Counted from the stretch's first letter, positions 8,511-16,853 are shown. The stretch: 63,645 nt of DNA from Flavobacterium sp. Root935 (GCF_001429295.1 NZ_LMJL01000010.1:368-64012); one strand, 5' to 3'. Numbers and translations are program-made. The notes: generated from the sequence alone by a model not told the origin.

Positions 8511-9866
8511 ATGACACACAAAATTTTAATTATAGACGACGAAGAAAAACTGAGAAGTCTGTTGGCGCGTATTATAAAATCGGAAGGATTTGAAGTTTTC
8601 GAGGCAAAAGATTTAAAATCTGGTTTTAAGAAACTAGAACAAACCGAAATTGATGTCGTTTTGTGTGATGTCAAATTACCTGATGGAAATGGCGTTGATT
8701 TTCTTCAGAACATAAAAGCAAGTTTCCCGCTTGTAGAAGTTATTCTGCTGACAGCTTTTGGAAATATCCCAGACGGAGTTCAGGCAATGAAAAATGGTGC
8801 TTTTGATTATATTGTAAAAGGTGACGATAACGATAAAATTATTCCGCTTCTTTATAAAGCTTTAGAGAAAGTGGAATTGCAAAAAAAAGTACAGCAACTG
8901 GAAAAACGTATTGCAAACAAATATTCTTTCGAGACTATAATTGGAAAATCTAAAGGAATTGAACAGGTTATTGATCTCGCACAAAAAGTTGCCAAAACAG
9001 ATTCGACCGTTTTATTGACTGGTGAAACTGGAACTGGAAAAGAAGTTTTTGCGCAGGCCATTCATGAAAACAGCAATCGTGTCGGAAAATCATTCGTCGC
9101 ATTAAACTGCAGTACTTTCAGCAAAGAAATTTTAGAAAGCGAACTCTTTGGACATAAACAAGGCGCTTTTACCGGAGCTTTAAAGGATAAAAAAGGTTTT
9201 ATAGAAGAAGCAAATGGCGGTACTTTGTTTTTGGATGAAATTGGAGAAATGCCGATTGATCTTCAAGCCAAATTACTTCGCGTTTTAGAAACTTCCGAAT
9301 ATATTCCGGTTGGCGATACAACTCCGAAAAAGTCAAATTTCAGATTAATTGCTGCAACAAACCGAGATTTAAAAACAGAAAGTGACGAACATCGTTTCCG
9401 TTCTGATTTGTATTTCCGTTTAAATATCTTCGAAATCAAACTGCCTTCTTTGCGAGAAAGAATCAAGGATATTGGCGTTTTGACGCATTATTTCGTCAAA
9501 CAATTTTCTGAAAAAACAAACAAAAAAACATTACATATTGCTGATGATTTTCTACAGAAATTAGAAAATTATTCTTGGCCGGGAAATATCCGAGAACTTA
9601 AAAATATTATCGAACGATCGGTTATTTTGAGTAATGGAGATACTTTAACTTCAGATGTTTTGCCGTATGAAATGCAGCATCAAACGGAAAAAAGCACAAA
9701 ATCAATGTCGGCTTTCTCTATGCAGAGTGTTGAAAAACTGCACATTCAGAAAGTTTTGAATTATACGAAAGGTAATAAAGCCGAAACAGCACGGTTATTA
9801 GAAATTGGAATTGCGACTTTGTATCGAAAATTGGAAGAATATGGGATTGAAAATTCCAAAATTTAA
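8511..9866 (+). CDS. sigma54-dependent response regulator (NtrC/AtoC type), probable kdp activator
   Basis: 451 residues: receiver domain (1-120; acidic pair Asp9/Asp10, phospho-acceptor Asp53 in LCDVKLPDG, Lys103), AAA+ domain with Walker A GETGTGKE, the sigma54-contact loop GAFTGA and Walker B LFLDEIGE, and a C-terminal Fis-type HTH ([16 protein letters not shown]). The start is [10 protein letters not shown]; an in-frame TTG ten codons earlier overlaps the promoter box. It sits just before the kdp genes, which lack an OmpR-type kdpE, so it probably replaces KdpE as partner of the kinase at 18144. If so, kdp transcription would depend on RpoN. A terminator at 10094-10123 separates it from the kdp genes. 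Confidence 0.88.
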   Translation: MTHKILIIDDEEKLRSLLARIIKSEGFEVFEAKDLKSGFKKLEQTEIDVVLCDVKLPDGNGVDFLQNIKASFPLVEVILLTAFGNIPDGVQAMKNGAFDYIVKGDDNDKIIPLLYKALEKVELQKKVQQLEKRIANKYSFETIIGKSKGIEQVIDLAQKVAKTDSTVLLTGETGTGKEVFAQAIHENSNRVGKSFVALNCSTFSKEILESELFGHKQGAFTGALKDKKGFIEEANGGTLFLDEIGEMPIDLQAKLLRVLETSEYIPVGDTTPKKSNFRLIAATNRDLKTESDEHRFRSDLYFRLNIFEIKLPSLRERIKDIGVLTHYFVKQFSEKTNKKTLHIADDFLQKLENYSWPGNIRELKNIIERSVILSNGDTLTSDVLPYEMQHQTEKSTKSMSAFSMQSVEKLHIQKVLNYTKGNKAETARLLEIGIATLYRKLEEYGIENSKI

Positions 9867-9910
9867 ATTTCAAATTCCAACTGCAATAACAATCTCAATT
9901 ACAATTTTTA

Positions 9911-10071
9911 AAGCTTCGGAGAAGCGAAATATTTATAGAATTATTTATTGCCAATAATGTAAAGCTCCAGCGGAGCAACACCTACGCAATCTAAAAAAAT
10001 ATGTCGCCCCGCTGGGGCTCTGATAACTTTGATTCTTTTATTTCTATAAAAATTTCGCTCCTCCGGAGCTT
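9911..10071. repeat. cloverleaf-like inverted repeat element, GCTCCGGAGGAGCGAAAT family
   Basis: The outer arms 9911-9940 and 10042-10071 are near-perfect inverted copies. The interior contains two more hairpins, GCTCCAGCGGAGC (9964-9976) and GCCCCGCTGGGGC (10006-10018). As RNA or single-stranded DNA it would fold as a multi-branched structure. It has no coding capacity. Confidence 0.7.
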
Positions 10072-10093
10072 GACAATAACATATCAAAACGAG

Positions 10094-10123
10094 AAAAGCT
10101 TATCAAAATGATAGGCTTTTTTT
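10094..10123 (+). terminator. factor-independent terminator after the response regulator
   Basis: An 11-bp stem AAAAGCTTATC / GATAGGCTTTT (one G-U pair) with a 5-nt loop is followed by a T-run. It separates the regulator from the kdp genes. Confidence 0.8.
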
Positions 10124-10135
10124 ATGCTTAATTTT

Positions 10136-10180
10136 TGGCACACAACTACATTCCTTTTATTTACAGCGCTTTAGCTGTAA
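10136..10180 (+). promoter_or_regulatory. candidate kdp control region (sigma54-like box and palindrome)
   Basis: TGGCAC at 10136-10141 matches the sigma54 -24 element, but the -12 position (10147-10151) reads TACAT rather than TTGCA. A palindrome TTACAGC-N6-GCTGTAA follows at 10161-10180 and could bind the regulator. An alternative GG-N10-GG arrangement starts at 10195 (CGGAACATATTTTGGC). No TAnnTTTG box is obvious. Treat as a candidate only. Confidence 0.25.
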
Positions 10181-10238
10181 CTTGACTTTTTCGGAACATA
10201 TTTTGGCATAAGGAGGGAGAACATAAAAATTCATTCTC

Positions 10239-10520
10239 ATGAAAAATCAAGTCACCTCAATCTACAAACAAGCCGAACGCTTTGCCGAGATAACTAAAAA
10301 ATCTATTATTTCTGGAAATATCGTTCGTGCGAAAAAATGCCTGGCTCTTGCTGAACGCTTATTTATCAGTGGAAGCATCGAAACTAAAAACGCCATTTCT
10401 AATGTGTATGTTTTTTCGGTTTCTTCTTTTATGGAAATGCGCCACTGCAATATTTCACACCTTTTTCCTCAAACGCTTAAAGCGGAATACATTAAGCAAG
10501 TTAATACTTCGGGAGTCTAA
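10239..10520 (+). CDS. conserved small protein of the kdp locus, function unknown
   Basis: 93 residues, soluble, predicted mostly helical (QAERFAEITKKSIISGNIVRAKKCLALAERLF, then NAISNVYVFSVSSFME), with cysteine and histidine residues near 64-78 (MRHCNISHLFP). I do not recognise a characterised family; I have an uncertain memory of similar small proteins upstream of kdp in other Bacteroidota. It is preceded by AGGAGGG 21 bp before the ATG, rare in a genome that mostly lacks such sites. Its place as first gene of the kdp operon suggests a role in potassium uptake or its control; this is inference. Confidence 0.65.
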   Translation: MKNQVTSIYKQAERFAEITKKSIISGNIVRAKKCLALAERLFISGSIETKNAISNVYVFSVSSFMEMRHCNISHLFPQTLKAEYIKQVNTSGV

Positions 10521-10523
10521 TTC

Positions 10524-10594
10524 GTGAAATGTTTTTTGTGAAATGTTAAATGTTGTTTCCTTTCACAAATCACATTTTACGTCTCACATTTCAC
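10524..10594. repeat. GTGAAATG...CATTTCAC inverted repeat
   Basis: GTGAAATG at 10524-10531 faces CATTTCAC at 10587-10594, with further internal copies of AAATGTT and CACATTTTAC. It fills the gap between the 93-residue gene and the first micropeptide. Related elements are at 10787-10872, inside kdpB at 12941-12990, and at 18060-18131. Confidence 0.65.
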
Positions 10595-10620
10595 AAATCT
10601 AAAATCTAAAATAAAATCTT

Positions 10621-10704
10621 ATGATCACTTTTCTTTTACTCGCATTGGCCGTTGTGCTGTTTGCTATTTGTTTTCTGTCAGTTGAATTCTTTGAAAAAAT
10701 CTAA
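10621..10704 (+). CDS. 27-residue single-helix membrane peptide upstream of kdpF
   Basis: ATG to TAA encodes 27 residues: a single hydrophobic helix (ITFLLLALAVVLFAICFLSV) followed by EFFEKI. It ends 3 bp before kdpF and has the same architecture (one transmembrane helix and a short charged tail), but a different sequence. It probably is a real gene because it is in tandem with kdpF, has a strong membrane-helix composition and the short gaps typical of an operon. I infer a Kdp accessory subunit; no function is established from the sequence. Confidence 0.6.
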   Translation: MITFLLLALAVVLFAICFLSVEFFEKI

Positions 10705-10707
10705 ATC

Positions 10708-10785
10708 ATGACTGCACTATTTATTATTTCAATCGCCGTTTTCGTGTATTTGGTTTATGTATTAATCAAACCCGAAAAATTTTAA
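10708..10785 (+). CDS. kdpF: KdpF, small subunit of the K+-transporting ATPase
   Basis: 25 residues: one transmembrane helix (LFIISIAVFVYLVYVLI) ending in the KPEKF tail characteristic of KdpF. In E. coli KdpF is a lipid-like stabiliser of the KdpFABC complex. It lies between the first micropeptide (3 bp) and kdpA (88 bp, filled by a repeat). Confidence 0.88.
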   Translation: MTALFIISIAVFVYLVYVLIKPEKF

Positions 10786-10786
10786 A

Positions 10787-10872
10787 CATGTAAAAAGTTA
10801 TAAGTGAGATGTTAGATGTTATACGTCAGTCTGCTTTTACATCTCACATTTTACAATTAACAAATCACATTT
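10787..10872. repeat. GTGAGATGT...ACATCTCAC inverted repeat before kdpA
   Basis: The arms GTGAGATGT (10804-10812) and ACATCTCAC (10839-10847) are perfect, followed by CACATTTTAC and CACATTTT words. It belongs to the same family as 10524-10594 and 18060-18131 and occupies the whole kdpF-kdpA gap. Confidence 0.65.
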
Positions 10873-10873
10873 T

Positions 10874-12595
10874 ATGAACACAGAATTATTAGGCATCATT
10901 GGTATTTTTATCCTAACTATTGTTTTAGCGATTCCTTTAGGGAAATATATTGCTAAAGTTTATTTGGGAGACAAAACACTTTTTGACCCGATTTTCAATC
11001 CAATTGAAAAATTTATTTTTAAAATCAGCGGTATAAATTCCACTGAAGAAATGAACTGGAAACAGCACTTAAAAGCACTTTTAAGTATAAACATGGTTTG
11101 GTTCTTTCTTTGCTTTTTTGTTTTATTGTTTCAGGGTTCTTTACCGCTTAACCCAGATAACAATCCATCTATGACGCCAGATTTGGCATTTAATACTGCT
11201 ATTTCATTTTTGGTTAACTGCAACTTACAGCATTATTCAGGCGAAAGCGGGGTTTCTTATCTTTCACAAATCGTCCTGATGTTCCTTCAGTTTGTTTCTG
11301 CCGGTATCGGAATGGCGGCTGCCGCAATGATATTTACAGCAATGAAAGAAAGAACTACAGAGCAATTGGGTAATTTTTACAATTATTTCATCAAAAGCTG
11401 TACTCGTATTTTATTACCGCTTTCAGCAATTGTGGCTATTGCGTTAGTATTTAGCGGTACGCCAATGACTTTTGAAGGTAAAGATGCTATTACAACGCTG
11501 CAAGGCGATCATGTAGAAGTTTCTCGCGGACCAGCCGCAGCCTTTATTGCTATTAAACATATTGGTACAAACGGTGGTGGATTCTTTGGAGCCAACTCAG
11601 CACATCCATTAGAAAATCCCACTTATTTTACTAACGGAGTTGAGCTTTGGGCGCAGATGATTATTCCGTTTGCGATGATTTTTGCGCTTGGCTTTTTCTT
11701 AAACAAAAGAAAATTATCGAATATCATTTTTGGTGTAATGACGGTTGGATTTTTACTTCTGGTTGTTCCAACAGTGATGAGCGAAATGAACGGAAATCCT
11801 GCTATTGAAAAAATGGGTATCGCACAAGCAACTGGAGCGATGGAAGGAAAAGAAGTTCGGTTTGGGCCCGCAATTTCAGGCTTCTGGAGTATTGCCACAA
11901 CAGTAATTTCTACAGGTTCTGTAAACAGTATGCACGATAGTTCTATGCCGGTTTCTGGCGCTATGCAATTATTATCGATGATGGTAAATGCCTTTTACGG
12001 TGGATGTGGCGTAGGTATTCTCAACTACTACATTTTCATTATCCTAGCCGTATTCATCTCTGGACTAATGGTAGGTCGAACTCCTGAATTTTTAGGGAAG
12101 AAAATCGAAGCACGGGAAGTTAAAATTGCTGCTTTTATCGCTATTCTTCATCCTTTATTAATATTAGCGGGAACTGCTTTAGCATCTTATTTTGCTGCAC
12201 ATGATACCGCAATGGGCTATTGGTTTAGCGGTAACGCAACAGGTTGGTTAAACAATCCAGGAAATCACGGGTTCTCAGAAATGTTATACGAATACACTTC
12301 GAGCGCTGCCAATAATGGTTCTGGTTTTGAAGGATTAGGAGATAATAATCCGTTTTGGAATATCACTACAGGAATTGTTTTATTGTTAAGCCGTTTTATT
12401 CCAATCATTGGACCATTAGCAATTGCAGGTTTATTAGCAGGTAAAAAATATATTCCAGAGAGTGCAGGAACTTTAAAAACCGACACCTCAATTTTCGGAA
12501 TCATGACTTTTGCTGTAATCGCAATTATCGCTGCTTTATCATTCTTTCCTGCGTTGGCACTTGGACCTTTAGCCGAATACTTTACTTTAAAATAA
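10874..12595 (+). CDS. kdpA: KdpA, potassium-binding and translocating subunit
   Basis: 573 residues, multi-helix membrane protein of the K+ channel/transporter superfamily. It shows the recognisable pore-region segments, for example HIGTNGGGFFGANSAHP (about residues 229-245) and NNGSGFEGL (about 476-484), and about ten transmembrane helices. It binds K+ from the periplasm and passes it through the KdpFABC complex. Length is close to the usual 560 residues. The stop is 8 bp from the kdpB start, so the two are translationally close. Confidence 0.96.
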   Translation: MNTELLGIIGIFILTIVLAIPLGKYIAKVYLGDKTLFDPIFNPIEKFIFKISGINSTEEMNWKQHLKALLSINMVWFFLCFFVLLFQGSLPLNPDNNPSMTPDLAFNTAISFLVNCNLQHYSGESGVSYLSQIVLMFLQFVSAGIGMAAAAMIFTAMKERTTEQLGNFYNYFIKSCTRILLPLSAIVAIALVFSGTPMTFEGKDAITTLQGDHVEVSRGPAAAFIAIKHIGTNGGGFFGANSAHPLENPTYFTNGVELWAQMIIPFAMIFALGFFLNKRKLSNIIFGVMTVGFLLLVVPTVMSEMNGNPAIEKMGIAQATGAMEGKEVRFGPAISGFWSIATTVISTGSVNSMHDSSMPVSGAMQLLSMMVNAFYGGCGVGILNYYIFIILAVFISGLMVGRTPEFLGKKIEAREVKIAAFIAILHPLLILAGTALASYFAAHDTAMGYWFSGNATGWLNNPGNHGFSEMLYEYTSSAANNGSGFEGLGDNNPFWNITTGIVLLLSRFIPIIGPLAIAGLLAGKKYIPESAGTLKTDTSIFGIMTFAVIAIIAALSFFPALALGPLAEYFTLK

Positions 12596-12603
12596 TATAA
12601 AAA

Positions 12604-14691
12604 ATGTCAACTAATAAATCCACATCATTGTTTGAAAGTAAGCAGGTAAAAGAAGCTCTAGTGCAGTCTTTTGTCAAGCTGAATCCAAAAATGATGATCA
12701 AAAATCCGGTAATGTTTACCGTAGAAATTGGAACTGCGATCATGTTTGCGGTTTGTATTTCCATATTAATGGGAGCAACAGATCAAGGCAGTTTTATCTA
12801 TAATTTAATTGTGTTTTTGATTTTACTGGCAACGCTTTTATTTGCCAATTTCGCCGAAGCAATTGCCGAAGCCAGAGGAAAAGCACAAGCCGACAGTTTA
12901 AGAAAAACACGTGAAGAAACTCCTGCAAAGCTTGTAAAAAGTGAAAAGTCAAATGTAAAAGGTCAGCTAGATACATTTCACATTTTACATATTTCATCTT
13001 CACAACTAAAAAAAGACGATATTTTCGTTTGCGAAGCCGGCGATTTAATTGCTGCCGATGGTGAAATTATCGAAGGGTTAGCCACTATCGACGAAAGCGC
13101 CATTACCGGAGAAAGTGCTCCTGTGATTCGCGAAGCCGGCGGTGATAAATCGTCTGTAACCGGAGGAACAAAAGTACTGTCTGATAAAATTAAAGTAAAA
13201 GTAACATCTGAACCTGGCGAAAGCTTTTTAGATAAAATGATTGCTTTAGTTGAAGGTGCGAGTCGCCAGAAAACACCAAACGAAATCGCCTTAACCATTT
13301 TATTAGCCGCATTTACGTTAATCTTCGTGATTGTGTGCGTTACGCTAAAACCGTTTGCCGACTATGCCAACGCACCCATCACGATTGCGGCTTTCATTGC
13401 TCTGTTTGTATGTTTAATTCCAACCACAATTGGAGGGCTTCTTTCTGCGATTGGTATTGCGGGAATGGACAGAGCGTTACGCGCCAACGTAATTACAAAA
13501 TCTGGTAAAGCCGTTGAAACTGCGGGAGATATTGATGTATTGCTTTTGGATAAAACCGGAACTATTACCATTGGAAACAGAAAAGCAACCAATTTTTATC
13601 CAACAAAAGGAATTTCTTTTGATGATTTTGTAAAATCAGCTGTTTTGAGCTCGCTTGCAGATGATACCCCAGAAGGAAAAAGTATATTGGAATTAAGCGA
13701 GATGATCGATGTAAAAAATGAGGTTAAAGCAAGCTTTTTGCAAACTACTTCTGATATTTCACACACCATCAAATTTACTGCCGAAACCAGAACTTCTGGA
13801 GTCGTATTAAAAGACGGAACCAATATTAGAAAAGGAGCGCAAGACGCTGCAAAAAACATTGCACAACAAGCCGGAAATTCTTTTCCTGAAGATACTGCCC
13901 AACAAGTTATTACCATTTCGTCTAACGGAGGAACTCCATTAGTAGTAATCAAAAACAATGAAGTTCAAGGTGTTATCGAACTTCAGGATATTATCAAAAC
14001 CGGAATGAAAGAACGTTTTGAGCGCTTACGCAGAATGGGAATCAAAACGGTTATGGTTACCGGAGATAATCCATTGACAGCTAAATTTATTGCCGAAGCT
14101 GCCGGTGTTGATGATTTTATTGCAGAGGCTAAACCTGAGGATAAAATGAACTACATCAGAAAAGAACAAGCCGAAGGAAGATTAGTTGCCATGATGGGTG
14201 ACGGAACAAACGATGCTCCTGCCCTAGCGCAAGCCAATGTGGGAGTTGCCATGAACAGCGGAACACAAGCCGCAAAAGAAGCTGGAAACATGGTCGATCT
14301 TGACAATGATCCAACGAAACTAATCGAGATTGTTGAAATTGGAAAACAGCTTTTAATGACTCGAGGCACTTTAACTACTTTTTCTATTGCAAATGACGTT
14401 GCGAAATATTTTGCTATTGTTCCTGCTCTTTTTATTACTGCGATTCCTGCGCTTCAAGGTTTGAATATTATGCATTTGCACAGTCCTGAAAGTGCGATTT
14501 TATCGGCTGTAATTTTCAATGCGATTATCATTCCGATATTGATTCCGCTTGCGCTGAAAGGTGTTGATTACAGACCAATTGGAGCAAGTGCTATTTTGAA
14601 AAGAAATCTTTTGATTTATGGACTTGGCGGATTGATCGTTCCTTTCATTGGAATTAAAGTAATTGATTTAGTTGTTGCACTTTTTATGTAA
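12604..14691 (+). CDS. kdpB: KdpB, P-type ATPase catalytic subunit
   Basis: 695 residues. The phosphorylation motif DKTGTIT (Asp316), the actuator loop TGES ([11 protein letters not shown]), the P-domain [10 protein letters not shown] and the downstream [30 protein letters not shown] segment are all intact. It couples ATP hydrolysis to K+ uptake with KdpA. Odd point: residues about 113-129 in the actuator domain ([17 protein letters not shown]) are encoded by DNA that looks like the GTGAAATG/ACATTTTAC intergenic repeat (12941-12990). This adds a loop before the conserved SSSQLKKDD. It probably sits on a surface loop, a place where KdpB length varies. Confidence 0.96.
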   Translation: MSTNKSTSLFESKQVKEALVQSFVKLNPKMMIKNPVMFTVEIGTAIMFAVCISILMGATDQGSFIYNLIVFLILLATLLFANFAEAIAEARGKAQADSLRKTREETPAKLVKSEKSNVKGQLDTFHILHISSSQLKKDDIFVCEAGDLIAADGEIIEGLATIDESAITGESAPVIREAGGDKSSVTGGTKVLSDKIKVKVTSEPGESFLDKMIALVEGASRQKTPNEIALTILLAAFTLIFVIVCVTLKPFADYANAPITIAAFIALFVCLIPTTIGGLLSAIGIAGMDRALRANVITKSGKAVETAGDIDVLLLDKTGTITIGNRKATNFYPTKGISFDDFVKSAVLSSLADDTPEGKSILELSEMIDVKNEVKASFLQTTSDISHTIKFTAETRTSGVVLKDGTNIRKGAQDAAKNIAQQAGNSFPEDTAQQVITISSNGGTPLVVIKNNEVQGVIELQDIIKTGMKERFERLRRMGIKTVMVTGDNPLTAKFIAEAAGVDDFIAEAKPEDKMNYIRKEQAEGRLVAMMGDGTNDAPALAQANVGVAMNSGTQAAKEAGNMVDLDNDPTKLIEIVEIGKQLLMTRGTLTTFSIANDVAKYFAIVPALFITAIPALQGLNIMHLHSPESAILSAVIFNAIIIPILIPLALKGVDYRPIGASAILKRNLLIYGLGGLIVPFIGIKVIDLVVALFM
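12941..12990 (+). repeat. intergenic-type inverted repeat lying in frame inside kdpB
   Basis: The words GTGAAAAGTCAAATGTAAAA (12941-12960) and ACATTTCACATTTTACAT (12973-12990) match the repeat family found at 10524-10594, 10787-10872 and 18060-18131. ATGTAAAA (12953-12960) and TTTTACAT (12983-12990) are perfect inverted arms. The reading frame stays open across it. Confidence 0.55.
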
Positions 14692-14696
14692 AAATT

Positions 14697-14729
14697 AAAC
14701 CCGACAGGTTTTAAAAACCTATCGGGTTT
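14697..14729. repeat. AAACCCGACAGG palindrome after kdpB
   Basis: 33 bp, arms AAACCCGACAGGTTTT and AAAACCTATCGGGTTT with one mismatch, starting 5 bp after the kdpB stop. It could reduce transcription into kdpC or stabilise the upstream mRNA. It is the same family as 525-556. Confidence 0.7.
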
Positions 14730-14782
14730 ACAAAACTCAAATTAAAAACACAGACTTTAGATTATTAAGCTTTCAAGAAAAA

Positions 14783-14819
14783 AACTTAGAACCTTAGCAA
14801 CTTAGTCCCTTAGAATCTC
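14783..14819. repeat. CTTAG-rich repeat before kdpC
   Basis: A series of CTTAG words spaced by 3-6 bases (AACTTAGAACCTTAGCAACT and on). Its reverse complement, a CTAAG series, lies directly after kdpC at 15379-15420, so the two flank the gene as inverted copies. Confidence 0.55.
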
Positions 14820-14825
14820 AAAAAA

Positions 14826-15377
14826 ATGAAAACAATATTTTCACTCTTAAAACTTACCGTACTTACTTTGATTTTGTTTGCGGTTATCTATCCTTTAGCG
14901 ATTTACGGAATCGCACAAATTGCTCCAAACCAAGGAAAAGGAGAAACGATTTTGGTTAACGGAAAAGTGGTTGGTTACCAAAAAATTGGTCAGAAATTCG
15001 ACAAATCGAATTATTTCTGGGGAAGACCTTCGGCTGTAGATTATAATGCGGCTGGAAGTGCCGGAAGCAACAAAGGTCCAAGCAATGCCGAATATCTTGC
15101 TTTGGTTCAAAAAAGAATTGATACGCTTTTATTGGTTCACCCCTATTTGAAAAAATCTGAAATTCCATCAGATATGGTTACGGCTTCAGGAAGTGGTTTA
15201 GATCCGAATGTTTCTCCGCAAGGTGCTTTAATTCAGGTTAAGCGAATTGCCAAAGAAAGAAAATTAGCTGAAGCAAAAGTAAAAGCTTTGGTGGAATCTA
15301 AAATTAATACGGCTGTTGTTGGTCCTGAAACGGTTAATGTTTTGGAATTGAATGTAGCGCTGGATGAGATTCGTTAA
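14826..15377 (+). CDS. kdpC: KdpC subunit of the K+-transporting ATPase
   Basis: 183 residues: one N-terminal transmembrane helix (about 7-31) and a periplasmic domain with the KdpC signatures FWGRPSAVDYNAAGSAGSN (about 63-81), NKGPSN and SGSGLDPNVSPQGA (about 121-134). KdpC assists K+ binding and complex assembly. It follows kdpB after a 134-bp gap packed with two repeats, longer than usual between these genes. CTAAG/CTTAG repeats in inverted orientation flank it. Confidence 0.95.
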   Translation: MKTIFSLLKLTVLTLILFAVIYPLAIYGIAQIAPNQGKGETILVNGKVVGYQKIGQKFDKSNYFWGRPSAVDYNAAGSAGSNKGPSNAEYLALVQKRIDTLLLVHPYLKKSEIPSDMVTASGSGLDPNVSPQGALIQVKRIAKERKLAEAKVKALVESKINTAVVGPETVNVLELNVALDEIR

Positions 15378-15425
15378 GCTCTAAGATGCTAAGGTTCTAA
15401 GGTTCTGAGATTCTAAGTTTTTTAT

Positions 15426-15452
15426 CCTAACAGGTTTTAAAAACCTGTTAGG
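15426..15452. repeat. 27-bp perfect palindrome CCTAACAGGTTTT
   Basis: Arms CCTAACAGGTTTT and AAAACCTGTTAGG around a single central A. It is terminator-like in shape and in the same family as 14697-14729 and 15639-15665. Confidence 0.75.
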
Positions 15453-15501
15453 TATTATAAACTCGTTATTACGAATTCTAATTCTTTTCTATACGTATTC
15501 T

Positions 15502-15603
15502 TGTCATTTCGACGAAGGAGAAATCTTCGCAAGAAACTCGACAAAGATTGGCGATTCACTTTACGGAGCTACTTACGGAGATTTCTCCTTCGTCGAAATG
15601 ACA
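15502..15603. repeat. TGTCATTTCGACGAAGGAG inverted repeat
   Basis: The arms 15502-15533 and 15572-15603 are inverted copies with two mismatches in 32 bp, separated by a 38-bp loop. I recall this arm sequence as a common intergenic repeat in Flavobacterium genomes, from memory only. Confidence 0.75.
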
Positions 15604-15638
15604 AACTAAGCGATAAAAACTAAACTTAAAATTAAATA

Positions 15639-15665
15639 CCTACAAGGTTTTAAAAACCTTGCAGG
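15639..15665. repeat. 27-bp palindrome CCTACAAGGTTTT
   Basis: Arms CCTACAAGGTTTT and AAAACCTTGCAGG with one mismatch. Third palindrome of the same layout in this locus. Confidence 0.7.
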
Positions 15666-15693
15666 AAGATGAAAATGCCTTTTTACCCCAAAT

Positions 15694-15740
15694 GCCCTAG
15701 CCCCGATAGTCCCGAAGCTTCGGGAGCGGGATTAGCTCCT
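15694..15740. repeat. short copy of the GCCCTAGCCCCGATAG element
   Basis: Begins GCCCTAGCCCCGATAG and ends GCGGGATTAGCTCCT like 301-385, but its middle is replaced by the small palindrome CCCGAAGCTTCGGG. Confidence 0.65.
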
Positions 15741-15773
15741 AAAAAATCTAATAAATAATAGAATACCACAAAA

Positions 15774-16853
15774 ATGAAAAAAATAATACTTACTGCTTTA
15801 ATCGCTTTTGGTTTTAGCAATTTACACGCACAAGAAGAAACAAAAAGTCCGTTTACATTTTCAGGATATGTAGACGCTTATTATAGTTATGATTTTGGAA
15901 AACCCGAAAATCATACTCGACCAAACTTTTTTTATAGTTATAATAAAAGCAACGAGGTAAATCTGAATTTGGGTATGGCGAAAGTTAATTATTCTAAAGA
16001 AAATATTCGGGGTAATTTTGCCTTGATGGCAGGAACTTATGCCGAATATAATATGGCGGCCGAACAAGGTTTGTTGAAAAATGTTTACGAAGCAAATGTT
16101 GGAGTAAAGATTTCGAAAAACCATAATTTATGGATTGACGCGGGAATTATGCCTTCGCATATTGGTTTTGAAAGCGCCATTGGAAAAGACTGTCAGACTT
16201 TAACTAGAAGTATTTTGGCTGAGAATTCTCCTTATTATGAAACGGGAGTAAAAATTGGCTATACATCTGAATCAGGAAAATGGTATTTGGCAGGAATGTA
16301 TTTGAATGGCTGGCAACGAATTGAGAAAGTAGAAGGTAATCAAACGCCGGCTTTTGGAACTCAGGTTACGTACAAACCATCTGATAAAGTGGCTTTGAAC
16401 TGGAGTACGTATGTGGGGAATGAACAGCCAGATATTGACAAAAAATGGCGCTATTTTAATAATTTCTACGGACAATTTAAAGTAACAGAAAAAACAAACG
16501 TAACGGCTGGTTTTGATGTAGGATCTCAGCAATCGGCTAAAAACAGCAACAAATATGATACTTGGTTTTCGCCAGTTTTAATTCTGCAATACAAACCAAC
16601 AGAGAAAATTCAGCTTGCAGCAAGAGGTGAATATTATAGTGATGAAAAGGGTGTAATTATCGCAACTGAAACGCCAAACGGTTTTAAAACTTACGGATTT
16701 TCAGCTAACTTTGATTACTTAGTAACTGATAATGTTATGTTTAGAATTGAAGCCAGAAATCTTTCAAGCAAAGATGAAATCTTCACAAATAAAGACAATC
16801 TTCCAACGGATACGAATACGTTTGTAACGACTTCATTGGCGATTTCATTTTAG
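15774..16853 (+). CDS. outer-membrane beta-barrel porin (BBP2-like) of the kdp locus
   Basis: 359 residues with a signal peptide (1 to about 19, cut after LHAQ region). The mature protein is rich in alternating aromatic strands (FTFSGYVDAYYSYDFG, YYETGVKIGYTSESGKWYLAGMYLNGW) and ends in a phenylalanine (SLAISF), as outer-membrane barrels do. It resembles the putative beta-barrel porin-2 family. Its place between kdpC and the KdpD sensor suggests that it lets K+ or other ions through the outer membrane when Kdp is induced; this is inferred from context. Confidence 0.82.
   Translation: MKKIILTALIAFGFSNLHAQEETKSPFTFSGYVDAYYSYDFGKPENHTRPNFFYSYNKSNEVNLNLGMAKVNYSKENIRGNFALMAGTYAEYNMAAEQGLLKNVYEANVGVKISKNHNLWIDAGIMPSHIGFESAIGKDCQTLTRSILAENSPYYETGVKIGYTSESGKWYLAGMYLNGWQRIEKVEGNQTPAFGTQVTYKPSDKVALNWSTYVGNEQPDIDKKWRYFNNFYGQFKVTEKTNVTAGFDVGSQQSAKNSNKYDTWFSPVLILQYKPTEKIQLAARGEYYSDEKGVIIATETPNGFKTYGFSANFDYLVTDNVMFRIEARNLSSKDEIFTNKDNLPTDTNTFVTTSLAISF

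Larger units (their letters stand above)
9867..10238. other. intergenic region before the kdp genes
   Basis: 372 bp without a gene. It holds a large inverted-repeat element (9911-10071), a factor-independent terminator (10094-10123) and the presumed kdp control region with a TGGCAC box (10136-10141), the palindrome TTACAGC-N6-GCTGTAA (10161-10180) and an unusually good ribosome binding site AGGAGGG (10211-10217). Confidence 0.6.
15378..15773. other. 396-bp repeat cluster between kdpC and the porin gene
   Basis: No gene. In order it contains a CTAAG-type repeat (15379-15420), a perfect palindrome (15426-15452), a long inverted repeat (15502-15603), a near-perfect palindrome (15639-15665) and a short copy of the GCCCTAGCCCCGATAG element (15694-15740). 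Almost the whole interval is made of dispersed repeat families. Confidence 0.75.

Noticed and set aside
9911..10071. CRISPR array or riboswitch before kdp
   Set aside because: There is no series of evenly spaced identical repeats, and the fold does not match a riboswitch I know; it is an inverted-repeat element.
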